64,000 bases of DNA from Dyadobacter alkalitolerans DSM 23607 (GTDB lineage: Bacteria > Bacteroidota > Bacteroidia > Cytophagales > Spirosomataceae): NCBI RefSeq assembly GCF_000428845.1, contig NZ_AUAS01000008.1:186001-250000 (forward strand), given 5' to 3'. The position numbers and the translations under genes are program-made. Below, piece by piece: positions 1 through 8,593 of the stretch (positions are counted from its first letter, which is position 1; every line of letters starts with the position of its first letter). The notes under the pieces are model-generated. The model was not told where the DNA came from and ran no database searches. It was given only the letters and a program-made list of their open reading frames with translations.

Positions 1-1
1 T

Positions 2-274
2 AAAATCGGTATTAAAGTATGGATCTTCAAAGGAGAGCTTTACGGCAAGAGAGATTTGACTCCAAGTGCGGCAACAGCAGCATCTGACAGAGCAGAAAGA
101 AGTGCATCTGGCGGTAATGATCGTGGCGGCAATGACCGTGGCGGAAGAGATCGCAGAGGCGGTGGCCGTGATGGTGGAGCACCTCGTGGTGAAGGCGGTG
201 GCGGCGGAAGCGAAGCGGATCGTCGCAAACGCAATGCTGGCGGCAACACCAACAATAGAAATAAGAAGAAGTAA
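2..274 (+). CDS. rpsC: 30S ribosomal protein S3, C-terminal part (5' end outside window)
   Basis: The last 90 codons of S3, a head protein of the small subunit at the mRNA entry channel. The first visible residues (KIGIKVWIFKGELYGKR) are the conserved end of the S3 C-terminal domain. They are followed by an unusual tail of about 70 residues rich in Gly, Arg and Asp (repeats such as GGNDRGG and GGGRDGG), ending in lysines. Its place directly before rplP matches the universal S10 operon order. Identity is certain from motif and context; the function of the basic, probably disordered tail is unknown. Confidence 0.95.
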   Translation, partial: KIGIKVWIFKGELYGKRDLTPSAATAASDRAERSASGGNDRGGNDRGGRDRRGGGRDGGAPRGEGGGGGSEADRRKRNAGGNTNNRNKKK

Positions 275-318
275 TCAGACATTTTCCGATTTCGTATCGG
301 GTCAAATAGATTAAAATC

Positions 319-750
319 ATGTTACAGCCGAAAAGGACAAAATTTCGCAAGCAACAAAAAGGCAAGGGCTCATACAATGGTTTGGCTACTCGCGGACATG
401 AAATCGCATTTGGTTCTTTTGCTATCAAAGCGCTTGAACCAGGTTGGTTAACCGCACGTCAAATTGAGGCAGCACGTATTTCAGTAACTCGAGCGATGAA
501 ACGCGAAGGGCAAGTTTGGATTCGTGTATTCCCTGACAAGCCAATTACTAAGAAGCCAGCGGAAGTTCGTATGGGTAAGGGTAAAGGAGCTCCTGAATAT
601 TGGGTTGCACCAGTTAAGCCGGGAACGATCATCTTCGAAGCCACTGGTGTTACATTAGATACCGCTAACGAAGCATTGCGTTTGGCCGCACAAAAGTTGC
701 CAATCAAAACCAAGTTCGTGGTACGTCGGGATTATCAAGAAGCGAATTAA
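319..750 (+). CDS. rplP: 50S ribosomal protein L16
   Basis: L16, 143 aa, binds 23S rRNA near the A-site and peptidyl-transferase centre. The start [15 protein letters not shown], the internal [28 protein letters not shown] block and the [18 protein letters not shown] segment are classic L16. The length is normal for the family. It lies 44 nt after rpsC and 36 nt before rpmC, so it is an internal gene of the S10 operon. No clear Shine-Dalgarno sequence precedes the ATG, as usual in this phylum. Confidence 0.97.
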   Translation: MLQPKRTKFRKQQKGKGSYNGLATRGHEIAFGSFAIKALEPGWLTARQIEAARISVTRAMKREGQVWIRVFPDKPITKKPAEVRMGKGKGAPEYWVAPVKPGTIIFEATGVTLDTANEALRLAAQKLPIKTKFVVRRDYQEAN

Positions 751-786
751 CCCGAATGTTATTAAGAACGCTAATTATTTAAAGCA

Positions 787-981
787 ATGACTAGTAAAGA
801 AATTAAGGATCTGTCGCAGGATCAACTTAAAGAGCAGATCGCCCAGGAGCGGGAGCGCTTGTTACGGTTGAAGTTCGCACATGCGATTTCACCAATTGAA
901 AACCCTTTGCGTATTCGTACCTCGCGTAAGGAAATTGCAAAACTCTTAACCGAGCTGTCGGCTAAAAGTAACCAACAGTAA
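787..981 (+). CDS. rpmC: 50S ribosomal protein L29
   Basis: L29, 64 aa, a small two-helix protein near the polypeptide exit tunnel, where nascent-chain factors dock. The pattern MTSKEIKDLSQDQLKEQI, then FAHAISPIENPLRIRTSRKEIAKLLTEL, is the family signature. The order rplP-rpmC-rpsQ is the conserved S10 operon order, with 15 nt to the next gene. Identity rests on both the sequence and its position. Confidence 0.95.
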   Translation: MTSKEIKDLSQDQLKEQIAQERERLLRLKFAHAISPIENPLRIRTSRKEIAKLLTELSAKSNQQ

Positions 982-996
982 ATCAGTTTAGAAATT

Positions 997-1260
997 ATGG
1001 AGGCAACAGAAAGAAATTTACGTAAAGAAAGAGTTGGCAAAGTAGTGAGCAACAAAATGGAGAAATCCTGCGTGATCACTGTGGAGCGTAAAGTGAAGCA
1101 TGCCAAGTATGGTAAGTTTATGACTAAAACTACCAAGCTTATGGTGCATGACGAAACCAATCAGGTGGGCATCGGTGATACGATCCGCGTGATGGAAACA
1201 CGTCCGCTTAGTAAAAGTAAGCGTTGGAGATTAGTAGAAATCCTTGAAAGAGCTAAGTAA
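997..1260 (+). CDS. rpsQ: 30S ribosomal protein S17
   Basis: S17, 87 aa, an OB-fold protein that binds 16S rRNA early in assembly. Visible signatures are [27 protein letters not shown] and [25 protein letters not shown], the conserved centre and end of S17. The stop codon is followed directly by the rplN ATG with no spacer, so the two genes are probably translationally coupled. Confidence 0.97.
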   Translation: MEATERNLRKERVGKVVSNKMEKSCVITVERKVKHAKYGKFMTKTTKLMVHDETNQVGIGDTIRVMETRPLSKSKRWRLVEILERAK

Positions 1261-1629
1261 ATGGTACAGCAAGAATCAAGACTGTCGGTAGCAGACAACA
1301 GCGGCGCAAAAGAAGTACTCGTAATTCGTGTACTTGGCGGAACTGGCAAACGCTATGCCTCAGTAGGCGATAAAATCGTCGTAACAGTTAAGTCCGCTCT
1401 TTCTTCGAGCAACATGAAAAAAGGAACGGTTTCGAAAGCCGTTGTGGTTCGTACAAAAAAAGAAGTACGCCGCAAAGATGGAACCTACATCAGATTTGAA
1501 GATAATGCGGCTGTTTTGTTAAACAACAACGACGAGCCTCGTGGTACTCGTATCTTTGGACCGGTTGCACGGGAATTGCGTGAAAAGCAATTCATGAAGA
1601 TCGTTTCATTGGCACCTGAGGTGTTGTAA
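1261..1629 (+). CDS. rplN: 50S ribosomal protein L14
   Basis: L14, 122 aa, the standard length, lies at the subunit interface. It begins [19 protein letters not shown] and contains [27 protein letters not shown] and [15 protein letters not shown], all diagnostic. The ATG follows the rpsQ stop without a gap. This is the conventional first gene of the spc operon; here no promoter is possible between it and the S10 genes, so the two operons read as one transcription unit at this point. Confidence 0.98.
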   Translation: MVQQESRLSVADNSGAKEVLVIRVLGGTGKRYASVGDKIVVTVKSALSSSNMKKGTVSKAVVVRTKKEVRRKDGTYIRFEDNAAVLLNNNDEPRGTRIFGPVARELREKQFMKIVSLAPEVL

Positions 1630-1677
1630 GAAATCAAAACTCTAGTATTTCTTTGAACTGATAAGAGAATATCTAAA

Positions 1678-2019
1678 ATGGAAAGCAAAAATAAAAAAGC
1701 ACCAGCTAAGTTGCACATTCGCACTGGAGATACTGTAAAGGTAATCTCAGGCAATGCAAAAGGCGAGACTGGTGTTATCAAGAAGGTGGATATTGAAAAG
1801 CTCAGAGCTGTTGTTGAAGGGGTAAACATGATTACAAAGCATGTTAAGCCTAATGCACAAACTCCACAAGGAAGCATTGAAAAGCGTGAAGGTGCAATTC
1901 ACATTAGTAACCTGATGGTAGTTGATCCTAAAACTGGCGAAGCAACCAGAACTGGTCGCAAAGCTGATGACAAAGGAAAGCTTCAGCGTTTTTCTAAAAA
2001 GACAGGAAATATTTTGTAA
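1678..2019 (+). CDS. rplX: 50S ribosomal protein L24
   Basis: L24, 113 aa, an assembly-initiator protein of the large subunit that sits near the tunnel exit. The KOW motif is visible at about residues 16-40 (GDTVKVISGNAKGETG). The later VEGVNMITKHVKPNAQTPQG block also fits the family. It lies 48 nt after rplN and 69 nt before rplE, as in the canonical spc operon. Confidence 0.96.
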   Translation: MESKNKKAPAKLHIRTGDTVKVISGNAKGETGVIKKVDIEKLRAVVEGVNMITKHVKPNAQTPQGSIEKREGAIHISNLMVVDPKTGEATRTGRKADDKGKLQRFSKKTGNIL

Positions 2020-2088
2020 TTCCCTGTTCGTATTGAACTGGAATAGAATATAAACGGTGGGTCGGTAATCCACAATAATATCTTCAAA

Positions 2089-2649
2089 ATGGCACAGCCG
2101 AGATTAAAAGAAAAGTATGTGAGCGAAGTCGTTTCGCAGCTGAAAGATAAATTTCAGTACAAGTCAGTGATGCAAGTTCCTCGTTTGACAAAGATCGTTA
2201 TTAACAAAGGAATTGGTGCAGCAGTAGCAGACAAAAAACTGGTTGACACTGGTGTTGAGGAATTGAGCCAGATCACTGGTCAAAAAGCAATCGCTACAAT
2301 TTCCAAGAAAGCGGTTTCGAACTTCAAGTTGCGTGAAAACATGCCGATTGGAGCTAAGGTTACACTTCGTGGCGATCGTATGTATGAGTTTCTTGACCGT
2401 TTGACTGCAATTGCAATGCCTCGGGTTAGAGACTTCAAAGGTATCAGTGATAAAGGATTTGACGGACGCGGAAATTATACGTTCGGTGTTAAAGAGCAAA
2501 TCATTTTCCCTGAGATTAGTATAGAAAAGGTAAATAAAATTACCGGTATGGATATCACATTTGTCACTTCTACCAATTCTGACGAAGAAAGTTATGAATT
2601 GTTGAAGGCATTGGGTATGCCATTTACAAATGCGAACAAACAAGGATAA
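2089..2649 (+). CDS. rplE: 50S ribosomal protein L5
   Basis: L5, 186 aa, binds 5S rRNA and contacts the P-site tRNA. Diagnostic stretches include [53 protein letters not shown] and [17 protein letters not shown]. The start ATG at 2089 gives the usual N-terminus ([10 protein letters not shown]). The gene sits between rplX and rpsN as in nearly all bacteria. Confidence 0.97.
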   Translation: MAQPRLKEKYVSEVVSQLKDKFQYKSVMQVPRLTKIVINKGIGAAVADKKLVDTGVEELSQITGQKAIATISKKAVSNFKLRENMPIGAKVTLRGDRMYEFLDRLTAIAMPRVRDFKGISDKGFDGRGNYTFGVKEQIIFPEISIEKVNKITGMDITFVTSTNSDEESYELLKALGMPFTNANKQG

Positions 2650-2675
2650 TTCTTAATATAAGATATTTACCGACA

Positions 2676-2945
2676 ATGGCAAAAGAATCAGTTAAAGCAC
2701 GGGAGAGAAAAAGAGAAGCCTTAGTAGCTAGGTTTGCTGAAAAGCGGACGAAATTGAAAGCTGCTGGTGATTGGGTTGGTTTAGATAAATTACCACGTAA
2801 CTCTTCTCCTGTACGTTTGCATAACAGGTGCAAGATCACGGGAAGACCTCGGGGTTATATGCGGAAATTTGGAATTTCCAGAGTTTGTTTCCGGGATATG
2901 GCTTCTGACGGCAAGATTCCGGGTGTTACAAAATCAAGTTGGTAA
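2676..2945 (+). CDS. rpsN: 30S ribosomal protein S14 (long, zinc-free form)
   Basis: S14, 89 aa, a head protein of the small subunit. This is the long form, without the two CxxC pairs of the short zinc-binding form; only isolated cysteines are present (NRCKITGR and RVCFRD). The motif [23 protein letters not shown] and the terminal GVTKSSW are diagnostic. A single-form, zinc-independent S14 agrees with the zinc-free L36 found at 8053. Confidence 0.96.
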   Translation: MAKESVKARERKREALVARFAEKRTKLKAAGDWVGLDKLPRNSSPVRLHNRCKITGRPRGYMRKFGISRVCFRDMASDGKIPGVTKSSW

Positions 2946-2974
2946 GAATACTTTCAATTCTGATTTCAATTACT

Positions 2975-2982
2975 TAACTTTG
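2975..2982 (+). promoter_or_regulatory. Possible internal promoter -7 element before rpsH
   Basis: TAACTTTG matches the Bacteroidota sigma-A -7 consensus TAnnTTTG exactly and lies 39 nt before the rpsH ATG, in a 76-nt spacer that is longer than most in this operon. No TTG -33 element is present at the expected 17-23 nt distance, so this is only a candidate for an internal start within the spc operon. Confidence 0.4.
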
Positions 2983-3021
2983 CACTCCCGTTTCAAAGGG
3001 GTGTTTAAACTAGGCATAAAA

Positions 3022-3420
3022 ATGTTAACGGATCCCATAGCAGATTATCTGACGAGACTCAGAAACGCTATCAAAGCGAAGCACAGGGTTGTTGAGATAC
3101 CTGCATCCAACATTAAAAAAGAAATAACTAAGGTACTTTTTGATAAAGGGTATATTCAGAGTTATAAATTTGACGAAGTAGGTCCTCAGGGTGTAATCAA
3201 AATAGCTTTGAAATACAATCCTGTGACAAAGCAATCTGCAATTGTGAAATTGGAGAGGGTTAGTAAGCCTGGACTTCGTAAATATTCAGGTTCATCAACA
3301 TTACCACGCGTATTGGGTGGTTTAGGAACTGTCATCATTTCAACCTCTAAGGGTGTAATGACTGATAAGGAAGCTAAAACGCTTAATGTTGGCGGGGAAG
3401 TGTTATGTTTCGTGTATTAA
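3022..3420 (+). CDS. rpsH: 30S ribosomal protein S8
   Basis: S8, 132 aa, binds the central domain of 16S rRNA and in some bacteria represses the spc operon by binding its mRNA. The ATG at 3022 is chosen because the protein then begins MLTDPIADYLTRLRNA, the family's N-terminus; an upstream in-frame start at 2869 would overlap rpsN and add unrelated sequence. The end KYSGSSTLPRVLGGLG...GGEVLCFVY is typical, with the STS motif (IISTSKGVMTD) intact. Confidence 0.97.
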   Translation: MLTDPIADYLTRLRNAIKAKHRVVEIPASNIKKEITKVLFDKGYIQSYKFDEVGPQGVIKIALKYNPVTKQSAIVKLERVSKPGLRKYSGSSTLPRVLGGLGTVIISTSKGVMTDKEAKTLNVGGEVLCFVY

Positions 3421-3441
3421 TATTTAAAAGTTATTCAGGAA

Positions 3442-3999
3442 ATGTCACGTATAGGAAATAAAATTATCGTTTTGCCGGCAGGTGTTTCTGTATCAGTTGC
3501 AGAAGGTAATGTAGTATCAGTAAAAGGACCAAAGGGTACACTGCATCAGACAGTTGATAGCGATATCAGCGTTGAAATTGAAGGCAGTGAACTTAAAGTA
3601 AGTCGTCCAACTGAGCAGAAGCGTCACAAAGCGCTGCACGGCTTGTACAGATCTTTGATCAACAATATGGTGATCGGAGTAGATGCCGGATACAAGAAAG
3701 AGTTAGAGATTATTGGTGTGGGTTACAAGGCAAGTGCAGCAAATAATGTGCTGGAATTGCAATTGGGTTATTCTCACAATATTTTTATGGCTATTCCGGA
3801 AGAGATCAAGCTTACAACGACTTCCGAAAAGGGACAAAATCCCAAAGTTATTTTAGAAGGAATTGACAAGGAACTGATAGGATCGGTTGCAGCGAAAATC
3901 AAATCATTGCGTAAGGTTGAGCCTTACAAAGGAAAAGGTATTCGTTTTGTCGGTGAGGTTGTTCGTCGTAAGGCTGGAAAATCTGCTTCTAAAAAGTAG
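3442..3999 (+). CDS. rplF: 50S ribosomal protein L6
   Basis: L6, 185 aa, sits near the GTPase-associated centre. It has the two alpha/beta repeats of the family: the N-terminal half MSRIGNKIIVLPAGVSV...VKGPKGTL and the C-terminal half with the signature PYKGKGIRFVGEVVRRKAGKS. Length is normal. Spacing to rpsH is 21 nt and to rplR 44 nt. Confidence 0.97.
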   Translation: MSRIGNKIIVLPAGVSVSVAEGNVVSVKGPKGTLHQTVDSDISVEIEGSELKVSRPTEQKRHKALHGLYRSLINNMVIGVDAGYKKELEIIGVGYKASAANNVLELQLGYSHNIFMAIPEEIKLTTTSEKGQNPKVILEGIDKELIGSVAAKIKSLRKVEPYKGKGIRFVGEVVRRKAGKSASKK

Positions 4000-4043
4000 T
4001 AAGTCACGGAATTAGTTTATAAACAAGTAAGACAAGTTTGAAA

Positions 4044-4397
4044 ATGGCTACCGCAAAAGCAGATAGAAGACAACGCCTTAAATATCACATTCGCAAGAAA
4101 GTGAAAGGTAGTTCTGAGCGTCCGAGATTATCAGTCTTCCGCTCTAACACCAGCATTTATGCGCAAATTATAGATGATATAAATGGTGTAACGCTCGCGA
4201 GCGCATCATCAGTAGACCTTGGTGGAAGAAAAGAAAACGCTAACGTTGACACTGCTCTCCAGGTTGGTAAAAAAATTGCTGAAAAGGCACAAGAAGCAGG
4301 TATCCAGACTGTTGTTTTTGACAGAAACGGATATTTGTATCATGGTAAAGTAAAAGCATTGGCCGAAGGAGCTCGTGAGGGTGGCCTGAAATTCTAA
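4044..4397 (+). CDS. rplR: 50S ribosomal protein L18
   Basis: L18, 117 aa, binds 5S rRNA together with L5. The conserved blocks [47 protein letters not shown] are visible. The ATG at 4044 is preferred over a TTG two codons earlier, because it gives the usual [11 protein letters not shown] start. The order L6-L18-S5 is canonical. Confidence 0.97.
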   Translation: MATAKADRRQRLKYHIRKKVKGSSERPRLSVFRSNTSIYAQIIDDINGVTLASASSVDLGGRKENANVDTALQVGKKIAEKAQEAGIQTVVFDRNGYLYHGKVKALAEGAREGGLKF

Positions 4398-4411
4398 GTA
4401 TAACAAAGACT

Positions 4412-4927
4412 ATGTCTACAAATACAAAACCTTCAAAGGTTAACGAATCGGACTTGAAAGAACGCGTAGTTGCGATCAATCGGGTAGCAAAAGTAGTAAA
4501 GGGTGGTCGTCGTTTTAGCTTTTCGGCTATCGTCGTTGTGGGTGATGGAAACGGTGTTGTAGGATACGGACTTGGCAAAGCAAACGAAGTTACGGATGCA
4601 ATCGCGAAGGGCATTGATGACGCTAAGAAGAATCTAATTCAAGTTCCAATGCTTAAACATACTGTTCCTCACCAGATGGAAGGTAAATTCAGCGGAGGTT
4701 TTGTATTGATCAAGCCAGCTGCGCCCGGAACAGGAGTTCTTGCTGGTGGACCAATGCGTGCCGTACTAGAAAGTGCTGGTATCAAAGATGTACTTGCTAA
4801 GTCTAAAGGATCTTCAAATCCTCACAACGTAATTAAGGCAACAATTGATGCTTTATTGAAAATGAGAGCTCCTCATCAGGTTGCTTTTCAGCGCGGTGTT
4901 AAATTGGACAAAGTATTCAACGGATAG
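4412..4927 (+). CDS. rpsE: 30S ribosomal protein S5
   Basis: S5, 171 aa, lies at the mRNA entry site and affects decoding accuracy. The double-stranded-RNA-binding-like N-terminal domain shows [23 protein letters not shown] and [18 protein letters not shown]; the C-terminal domain shows [22 protein letters not shown] and [16 protein letters not shown]. All are diagnostic. It lies 14 nt after rplR. Confidence 0.98.
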   Translation: MSTNTKPSKVNESDLKERVVAINRVAKVVKGGRRFSFSAIVVVGDGNGVVGYGLGKANEVTDAIAKGIDDAKKNLIQVPMLKHTVPHQMEGKFSGGFVLIKPAAPGTGVLAGGPMRAVLESAGIKDVLAKSKGSSNPHNVIKATIDALLKMRAPHQVAFQRGVKLDKVFNG

Positions 4928-4960
4928 TCCTCCGGATTATTCCCTTATCTCTGAGTGATC

Positions 4961-5140
4961 ATGTCAAAAGTACGTATTACACAAGTAAAAAGCACAATCG
5001 ATCGTCCCGAAAGACAAAAGCTTACCATTAAGGCCTTAGGTCTTGGTAAGTTGAACAGAACGGTTGAGAAGGAAAATAGCGACGCCATAGCGGGTATGAT
5101 CCGTAAGGTAAGCCATCTAATTAAAGTAGAGGAAATCTAA
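4961..5140 (+). CDS. rpmD: 50S ribosomal protein L30
   Basis: L30, 59 aa, a small large-subunit protein missing in some bacteria but present here. The motif VRITQVKSTIDRPERQKLTIKALGLGKLNRTV is the family signature. The ATG at 4961 is preferred over a GTG two codons upstream. It sits between rpsE and rplO as in the canonical spc operon. Confidence 0.95.
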   Translation: MSKVRITQVKSTIDRPERQKLTIKALGLGKLNRTVEKENSDAIAGMIRKVSHLIKVEEI

Positions 5141-5154
5141 CATATATTTCAAGT

Positions 5155-5601
5155 ATGAATCTTAGTTCATTAAAACCAGCTGCTGGATCTGTAAAAACAG
5201 GAAAGCGTGTTGGACGTGGTCAGGGATCTGGAAAAGGTGGAACAGCTGCACGTGGACATAAAGGAGCACAATCTCGTTCTGGTTATAGCCGTAAGGTAGG
5301 TTTTGAAGGTGGACAAATGCCTCTTCAAAGACGTCTGCCTAAATTCGGGTTCAACAACATTAACAGAGTTGAATTCAAAGCGCTTAATCTGGACGCTATT
5401 CAGGCTCTTGCCGAAAAAACAAATGCTTCTGTAATTACGTTGGATCTTATTCGTGAAAACGGCTTGTGTGCAAAGAAAGACCTTGTAAAGATTTTGAATA
5501 GAGGCGAAATTTCAGCGGCTGTCGAAGTTCAGGCAAATGGTTTTTCTGCGGCTGCAATTGAGTCGATTGAAAAGGCAGGAGGCAAAGCGGTTAAACTATA
5601 A
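5155..5601 (+). CDS. rplO: 50S ribosomal protein L15
   Basis: L15, 148 aa, a late-assembly protein of the large subunit. The N-terminus MNLSSLKPAAGSVKTGKRVGRGQGSGKGGTAARGHKGAQSRSG is the flexible glycine-rich arm that threads into 23S rRNA. It is followed by GFEGGQMPLQRRLPKFGF, the family motif. It lies 14 nt after rpmD and 60 nt before secY. Confidence 0.98.
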   Translation: MNLSSLKPAAGSVKTGKRVGRGQGSGKGGTAARGHKGAQSRSGYSRKVGFEGGQMPLQRRLPKFGFNNINRVEFKALNLDAIQALAEKTNASVITLDLIRENGLCAKKDLVKILNRGEISAAVEVQANGFSAAAIESIEKAGGKAVKL

Positions 5602-5661
5602 TTTTGCTGTTTGCATTAAGCACAAGTTGTTTATAACAAATAGCTATTGTAAGCCCACGAC

Positions 5662-6975
5662 ATGAAACGATTTTTAGAGACTATAAAACACATATTTGCA
5701 ATTGAAGAGTTGAGAACGCGAATTCTCAACACTCTTTTGTTTATAACGATTTTCCGTTTGGGGTCTTACGTGGCTTTGCCCGGCGTTGAACCGGATCAAA
5801 TGAATGTTTCCACTCAGGGACTGTTAGGCCTTCTGGACACCTTTTTAGGAGGTGCGTTCAGCAAGGCCTCGATTTTTGCATTGGGTATTATGCCCTATAT
5901 CTCAGCCTCTATTGCTATTCAACTTTTGACAATGGCTTTGCCATATTTCCAAAAGATGCAAAAGGAGGGAGAATCTGGTCGTAAGAAGCTGAACCAGATC
6001 ACTAGGGTGCTTACAATTGTGGTTACGTTGGTTCAGGGGACTGCTTATTTGAATACTACTGTTCCTGATGAGGCTTTATTGGTTTCCAGAAGCCTTTTTT
6101 CTATTTCATCTGTATTCGTCTTGACCGCTGGAACAATGTTCTGCATGTGGCTGGGCGAGAGAATTACGGATAAAGGGATCGGTAACGGTATCTCCATGCT
6201 GATAATGATCGGGATTGTTTCAAGATTCCCAGGCGCGATCTACAAAGAGTTTGTATCTCGCGGTAGCGGTGGAATTTTGATCACTGTACTTGAAATCGTT
6301 GCGCTTTACTTTGTGATCATGGGTGCCGTAATGCTTACACAAGCGGTTCGCAGAATACCTATTCAGTATGCAAAGCAAGTTGTTGGTAGCCGTGTAATGG
6401 GCGGACAACGTCAATATTTGCCTTTGAAGTTGAACGCAGCTGGTGTGATGCCGATTATTTTTGCACAAGCGTTGATGTTTATTCCTTCGCTAGGAGCGTC
6501 CTACTTTGCTGAGAAGAGTGATTTCGCAAGTAATGTTGCTACGATTTTTGCAAACTATACCACTTGGCAATACAATTTGCTGTTTGCGTTTTTAATCATT
6601 GTATTTACATTCTTCTATACCGCGATATCGGTAAATCCGCAGCAGATTGCTGACGATATGAAGAGGGGTGGTGGGTTTATTCCTGGGGTAAAACCTGGTC
6701 AGCAGACATCTGAATATATCAGTTCGATTTTAGATAGAATTACTTTCCCTGGATCATTAATGCTTGCCCTTGTTGCAATATTGCCTGCATTTGCAAGTCT
6801 GTTAGGAGTGTCTACCGACTTTGCACATTTCTTCGGAGGAACATCCTTGCTTATTATGGTTGGCGTTGTTTTGGATACGCTTCAACAAATTGAAAGTTAT
6901 CTTTTGATGCGCAGATACGAAGGCCTGATGAAATCTGGTCGTGTAACTGGCAGAACTGAGAGCGTCGCCATCTGA
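5662..6975 (+). CDS. secY: Protein translocase subunit SecY
   Basis: SecY, 437 aa, the pore of the inner-membrane Sec translocon. The ten-helix architecture is visible as alternating hydrophobic segments across the protein. Signatures include ALGIMPYISASIAIQLLTMALP near residue 75, the plug-region sequence before it, GIGNGISMLIMIGI, the VGSRVMGGQRQYLPLKLNAAGVMPIIFAQALM block, and SVNPQQIADDMKRGGGFIPGVKPGQQT. The position at the end of the spc operon, with map 7 nt downstream, is canonical. Confidence 0.98.
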   Translation: MKRFLETIKHIFAIEELRTRILNTLLFITIFRLGSYVALPGVEPDQMNVSTQGLLGLLDTFLGGAFSKASIFALGIMPYISASIAIQLLTMALPYFQKMQKEGESGRKKLNQITRVLTIVVTLVQGTAYLNTTVPDEALLVSRSLFSISSVFVLTAGTMFCMWLGERITDKGIGNGISMLIMIGIVSRFPGAIYKEFVSRGSGGILITVLEIVALYFVIMGAVMLTQAVRRIPIQYAKQVVGSRVMGGQRQYLPLKLNAAGVMPIIFAQALMFIPSLGASYFAEKSDFASNVATIFANYTTWQYNLLFAFLIIVFTFFYTAISVNPQQIADDMKRGGGFIPGVKPGQQTSEYISSILDRITFPGSLMLALVAILPAFASLLGVSTDFAHFFGGTSLLIMVGVVLDTLQQIESYLLMRRYEGLMKSGRVTGRTESVAI

Positions 6976-6982
6976 TATTGCA

Positions 6983-7780
6983 ATGATTTATTTAAAAACG
7001 GAGGAGGAGATTGAGTTGATCAAACAGAGTGCGCAGGTTTTAGGTAAAGCGCATGCTGAGGTTGCATTATGGGTTAAGCCAGGTGTAACTACAAATAAAC
7101 TCGATGTGGTAGCAGAAGAATATATTAGAGATAACGGTGGCATCCCTTCTTTTAAGGGATTTAATAAATTTCCGGCATCACTTTGTATATCTGTAAATGA
7201 AGTGGTTGTTCATGGAATACCTGGAAACTACCCATTGAAAGAAGGTGATATAGTTTCGATTGATTGCGGAGTTAAATTAAATGGGTTTCATAGTGATAGT
7301 GCTTATACTTACCCTGTTGGTGAGGTGAAGCCGGAAGTTATGAAATTGTTGACTGCAACGAAAAAGTCGTTATACAAAGGCATTGAACAAGCGGTTGACG
7401 GACTCAGGATAGGGGATGTAGGATTTGCGGTTCAGAGTTATGTTGAGGAACGAGGATACACGGTTGTCCGGGAATTAGTAGGACACGGAGTGGGAAGAGA
7501 TCTTCACGAAAGCCCAGAAGTGCCAAACTACGGAAAACGAGGTAAAGGGATTCGGTTAAAAGAGGGAATGGTTCTTGCGATTGAGCCTATGATTAACCTA
7601 GGAGTAAAGACAGTAATGCAAGAGCGGGATGGATGGACAATCAGAACAAGTGACAGAAAATATTCAGCTCATTTTGAGCATACGGTTGTTGTCCGTAAAG
7701 GCAAAGCCGAAATTCTGACAACATTCGATTATATAGAAAAAGTGACGGCCAACACCAGCCTTATGGTTGAAGTAATGTAA
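6983..7780 (+). CDS. map: Type I methionine aminopeptidase
   Basis: Removes the N-terminal methionine from nascent proteins. The 265-aa protein has the pita-bread fold residues in place: substrate His77 and metal ligands Asp94, Asp105, His168, Glu201 and Glu232 (in SIDCGVKLNGFHSDSA, VGHGVGRDLHE, IEPMI and FEHTVVV). It lacks an N-terminal extension, as in the short type Ia enzymes. It begins 7 nt after secY and is followed after 12 nt by infA, the common secY-map-infA arrangement. Confidence 0.97.
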   Translation: MIYLKTEEEIELIKQSAQVLGKAHAEVALWVKPGVTTNKLDVVAEEYIRDNGGIPSFKGFNKFPASLCISVNEVVVHGIPGNYPLKEGDIVSIDCGVKLNGFHSDSAYTYPVGEVKPEVMKLLTATKKSLYKGIEQAVDGLRIGDVGFAVQSYVEERGYTVVRELVGHGVGRDLHESPEVPNYGKRGKGIRLKEGMVLAIEPMINLGVKTVMQERDGWTIRTSDRKYSAHFEHTVVVRKGKAEILTTFDYIEKVTANTSLMVEVM

Positions 7781-7792
7781 TTAACGCTACGA

Positions 7793-8011
7793 ATGGCAAA
7801 ACAAGCATCAATCGAACAAGACGGAGTAATTTTAGAAGCGCTTTCCAATGCAATGTTTCGTGTGATTTTAGAGAATAAGCATGAAGTTATTGCGCACATT
7901 TCGGGAAAGATGAGAATGCACTATATAAAGATATTACCGGGCGACCGTGTTAAGTTGGAAATGTCTCCTTACGACTTATCAAAGGCAAGAATTACTTACC
8001 GGTACAAATAA
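7793..8011 (+). CDS. infA: Translation initiation factor IF-1
   Basis: IF-1, 72 aa, an S1/OB-fold protein that occupies the A-site during initiation. The core [61 protein letters not shown] is diagnostic and full length. It sits between map and rpmJ, as in many bacterial alpha-operon regions. Confidence 0.97.
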   Translation: MAKQASIEQDGVILEALSNAMFRVILENKHEVIAHISGKMRMHYIKILPGDRVKLEMSPYDLSKARITYRYK

Positions 8012-8052
8012 GGAGAAGATCACCTCATTATTAACAACAAGTAACATTCGAG

Positions 8053-8169
8053 ATGAAAGTCAAAGCATCAGTAAAGAAACGCAGTGAGGACTGCAAGGTT
8101 ATACGCCGAAAGGGTAAAGTGTATGTTATTAACAAGAAGAACCCACGGTATAAACAAAGACAAGGTTAA
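8053..8169 (+). CDS. rpmJ: 50S ribosomal protein L36 (C-minus, non-zinc form)
   Basis: A 38-codon ORF found by reading the gap between infA and rpsM: it begins [16 protein letters not shown] and ends NPRYKQRQG, which is L36. The zinc-binding pattern of the C-plus form (three Cys and one His) is not kept; only one cysteine remains (in SEDCKV) and the later ligand positions are Asn and Tyr. The rpsM start is 5 nt downstream. This form does not need zinc; such L36 proteins are common in Bacteroidota. Confidence 0.95.
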   Translation: MKVKASVKKRSEDCKVIRRKGKVYVINKKNPRYKQRQG

Positions 8170-8174
8170 TCATT

Positions 8175-8552
8175 ATGGCACGTATTTCAGGAGTTGATAT
8201 TCCCGACCGTAAAAGGGGCGAAATCTCACTAACTTATATCTTCGGAATTGGACGCAGTTCAGCGAAAAAAATTCTGGAAAAAGCAGGAGTTGACATCAAT
8301 AAGAAGGTGATTGACTGGAATGATGAAGAGTCAGGTGCAGTTCGCGCGGTTATAGCAGGTGAATATAAAGTAGAAGGTGCACTTAAATCAGAAGTTCAAC
8401 TGAGCATTAAGCGCTTAATGGATATCGCTTGTTACAGAGGTCTTCGTCACCGTAAAGGTTTACCATTGCGCGGACAAAGGACAAAGAACAACTCTCGTAC
8501 TCGTAAGGGTAAACGCAAAACAATCGCGAACAAGAAAAAGGCTACTAAATAA
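8175..8552 (+). CDS. rpsM: 30S ribosomal protein S13
   Basis: S13, 125 aa, a head protein that contacts L5 and the P-site tRNA across the subunit bridge. Diagnostic blocks are [30 protein letters not shown] and [27 protein letters not shown], followed by a lysine-rich tail that reaches the tRNA. It opens the canonical alpha gene order rpsM-rpsK-rpsD-rpoA-rplQ. Confidence 0.98.
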   Translation: MARISGVDIPDRKRGEISLTYIFGIGRSSAKKILEKAGVDINKKVIDWNDEESGAVRAVIAGEYKVEGALKSEVQLSIKRLMDIACYRGLRHRKGLPLRGQRTKNNSRTRKGKRKTIANKKKATK

Positions 8553-8593
8553 TCAGTGAGCGGTGGGTAAAACCACATTTCTATCCATAAGCA

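Noticed and set aside
40-282. Minus-strand proline/arginine-rich frame opposite rpsC
   Set aside because: Shadow of the glycine/arginine-rich S3 tail; low complexity with no start context.
2869-3021. Longer N-terminus for rpsH overlapping rpsN
   Set aside because: Would add unrelated sequence in front of a well-known S8 start and overlap the preceding gene.
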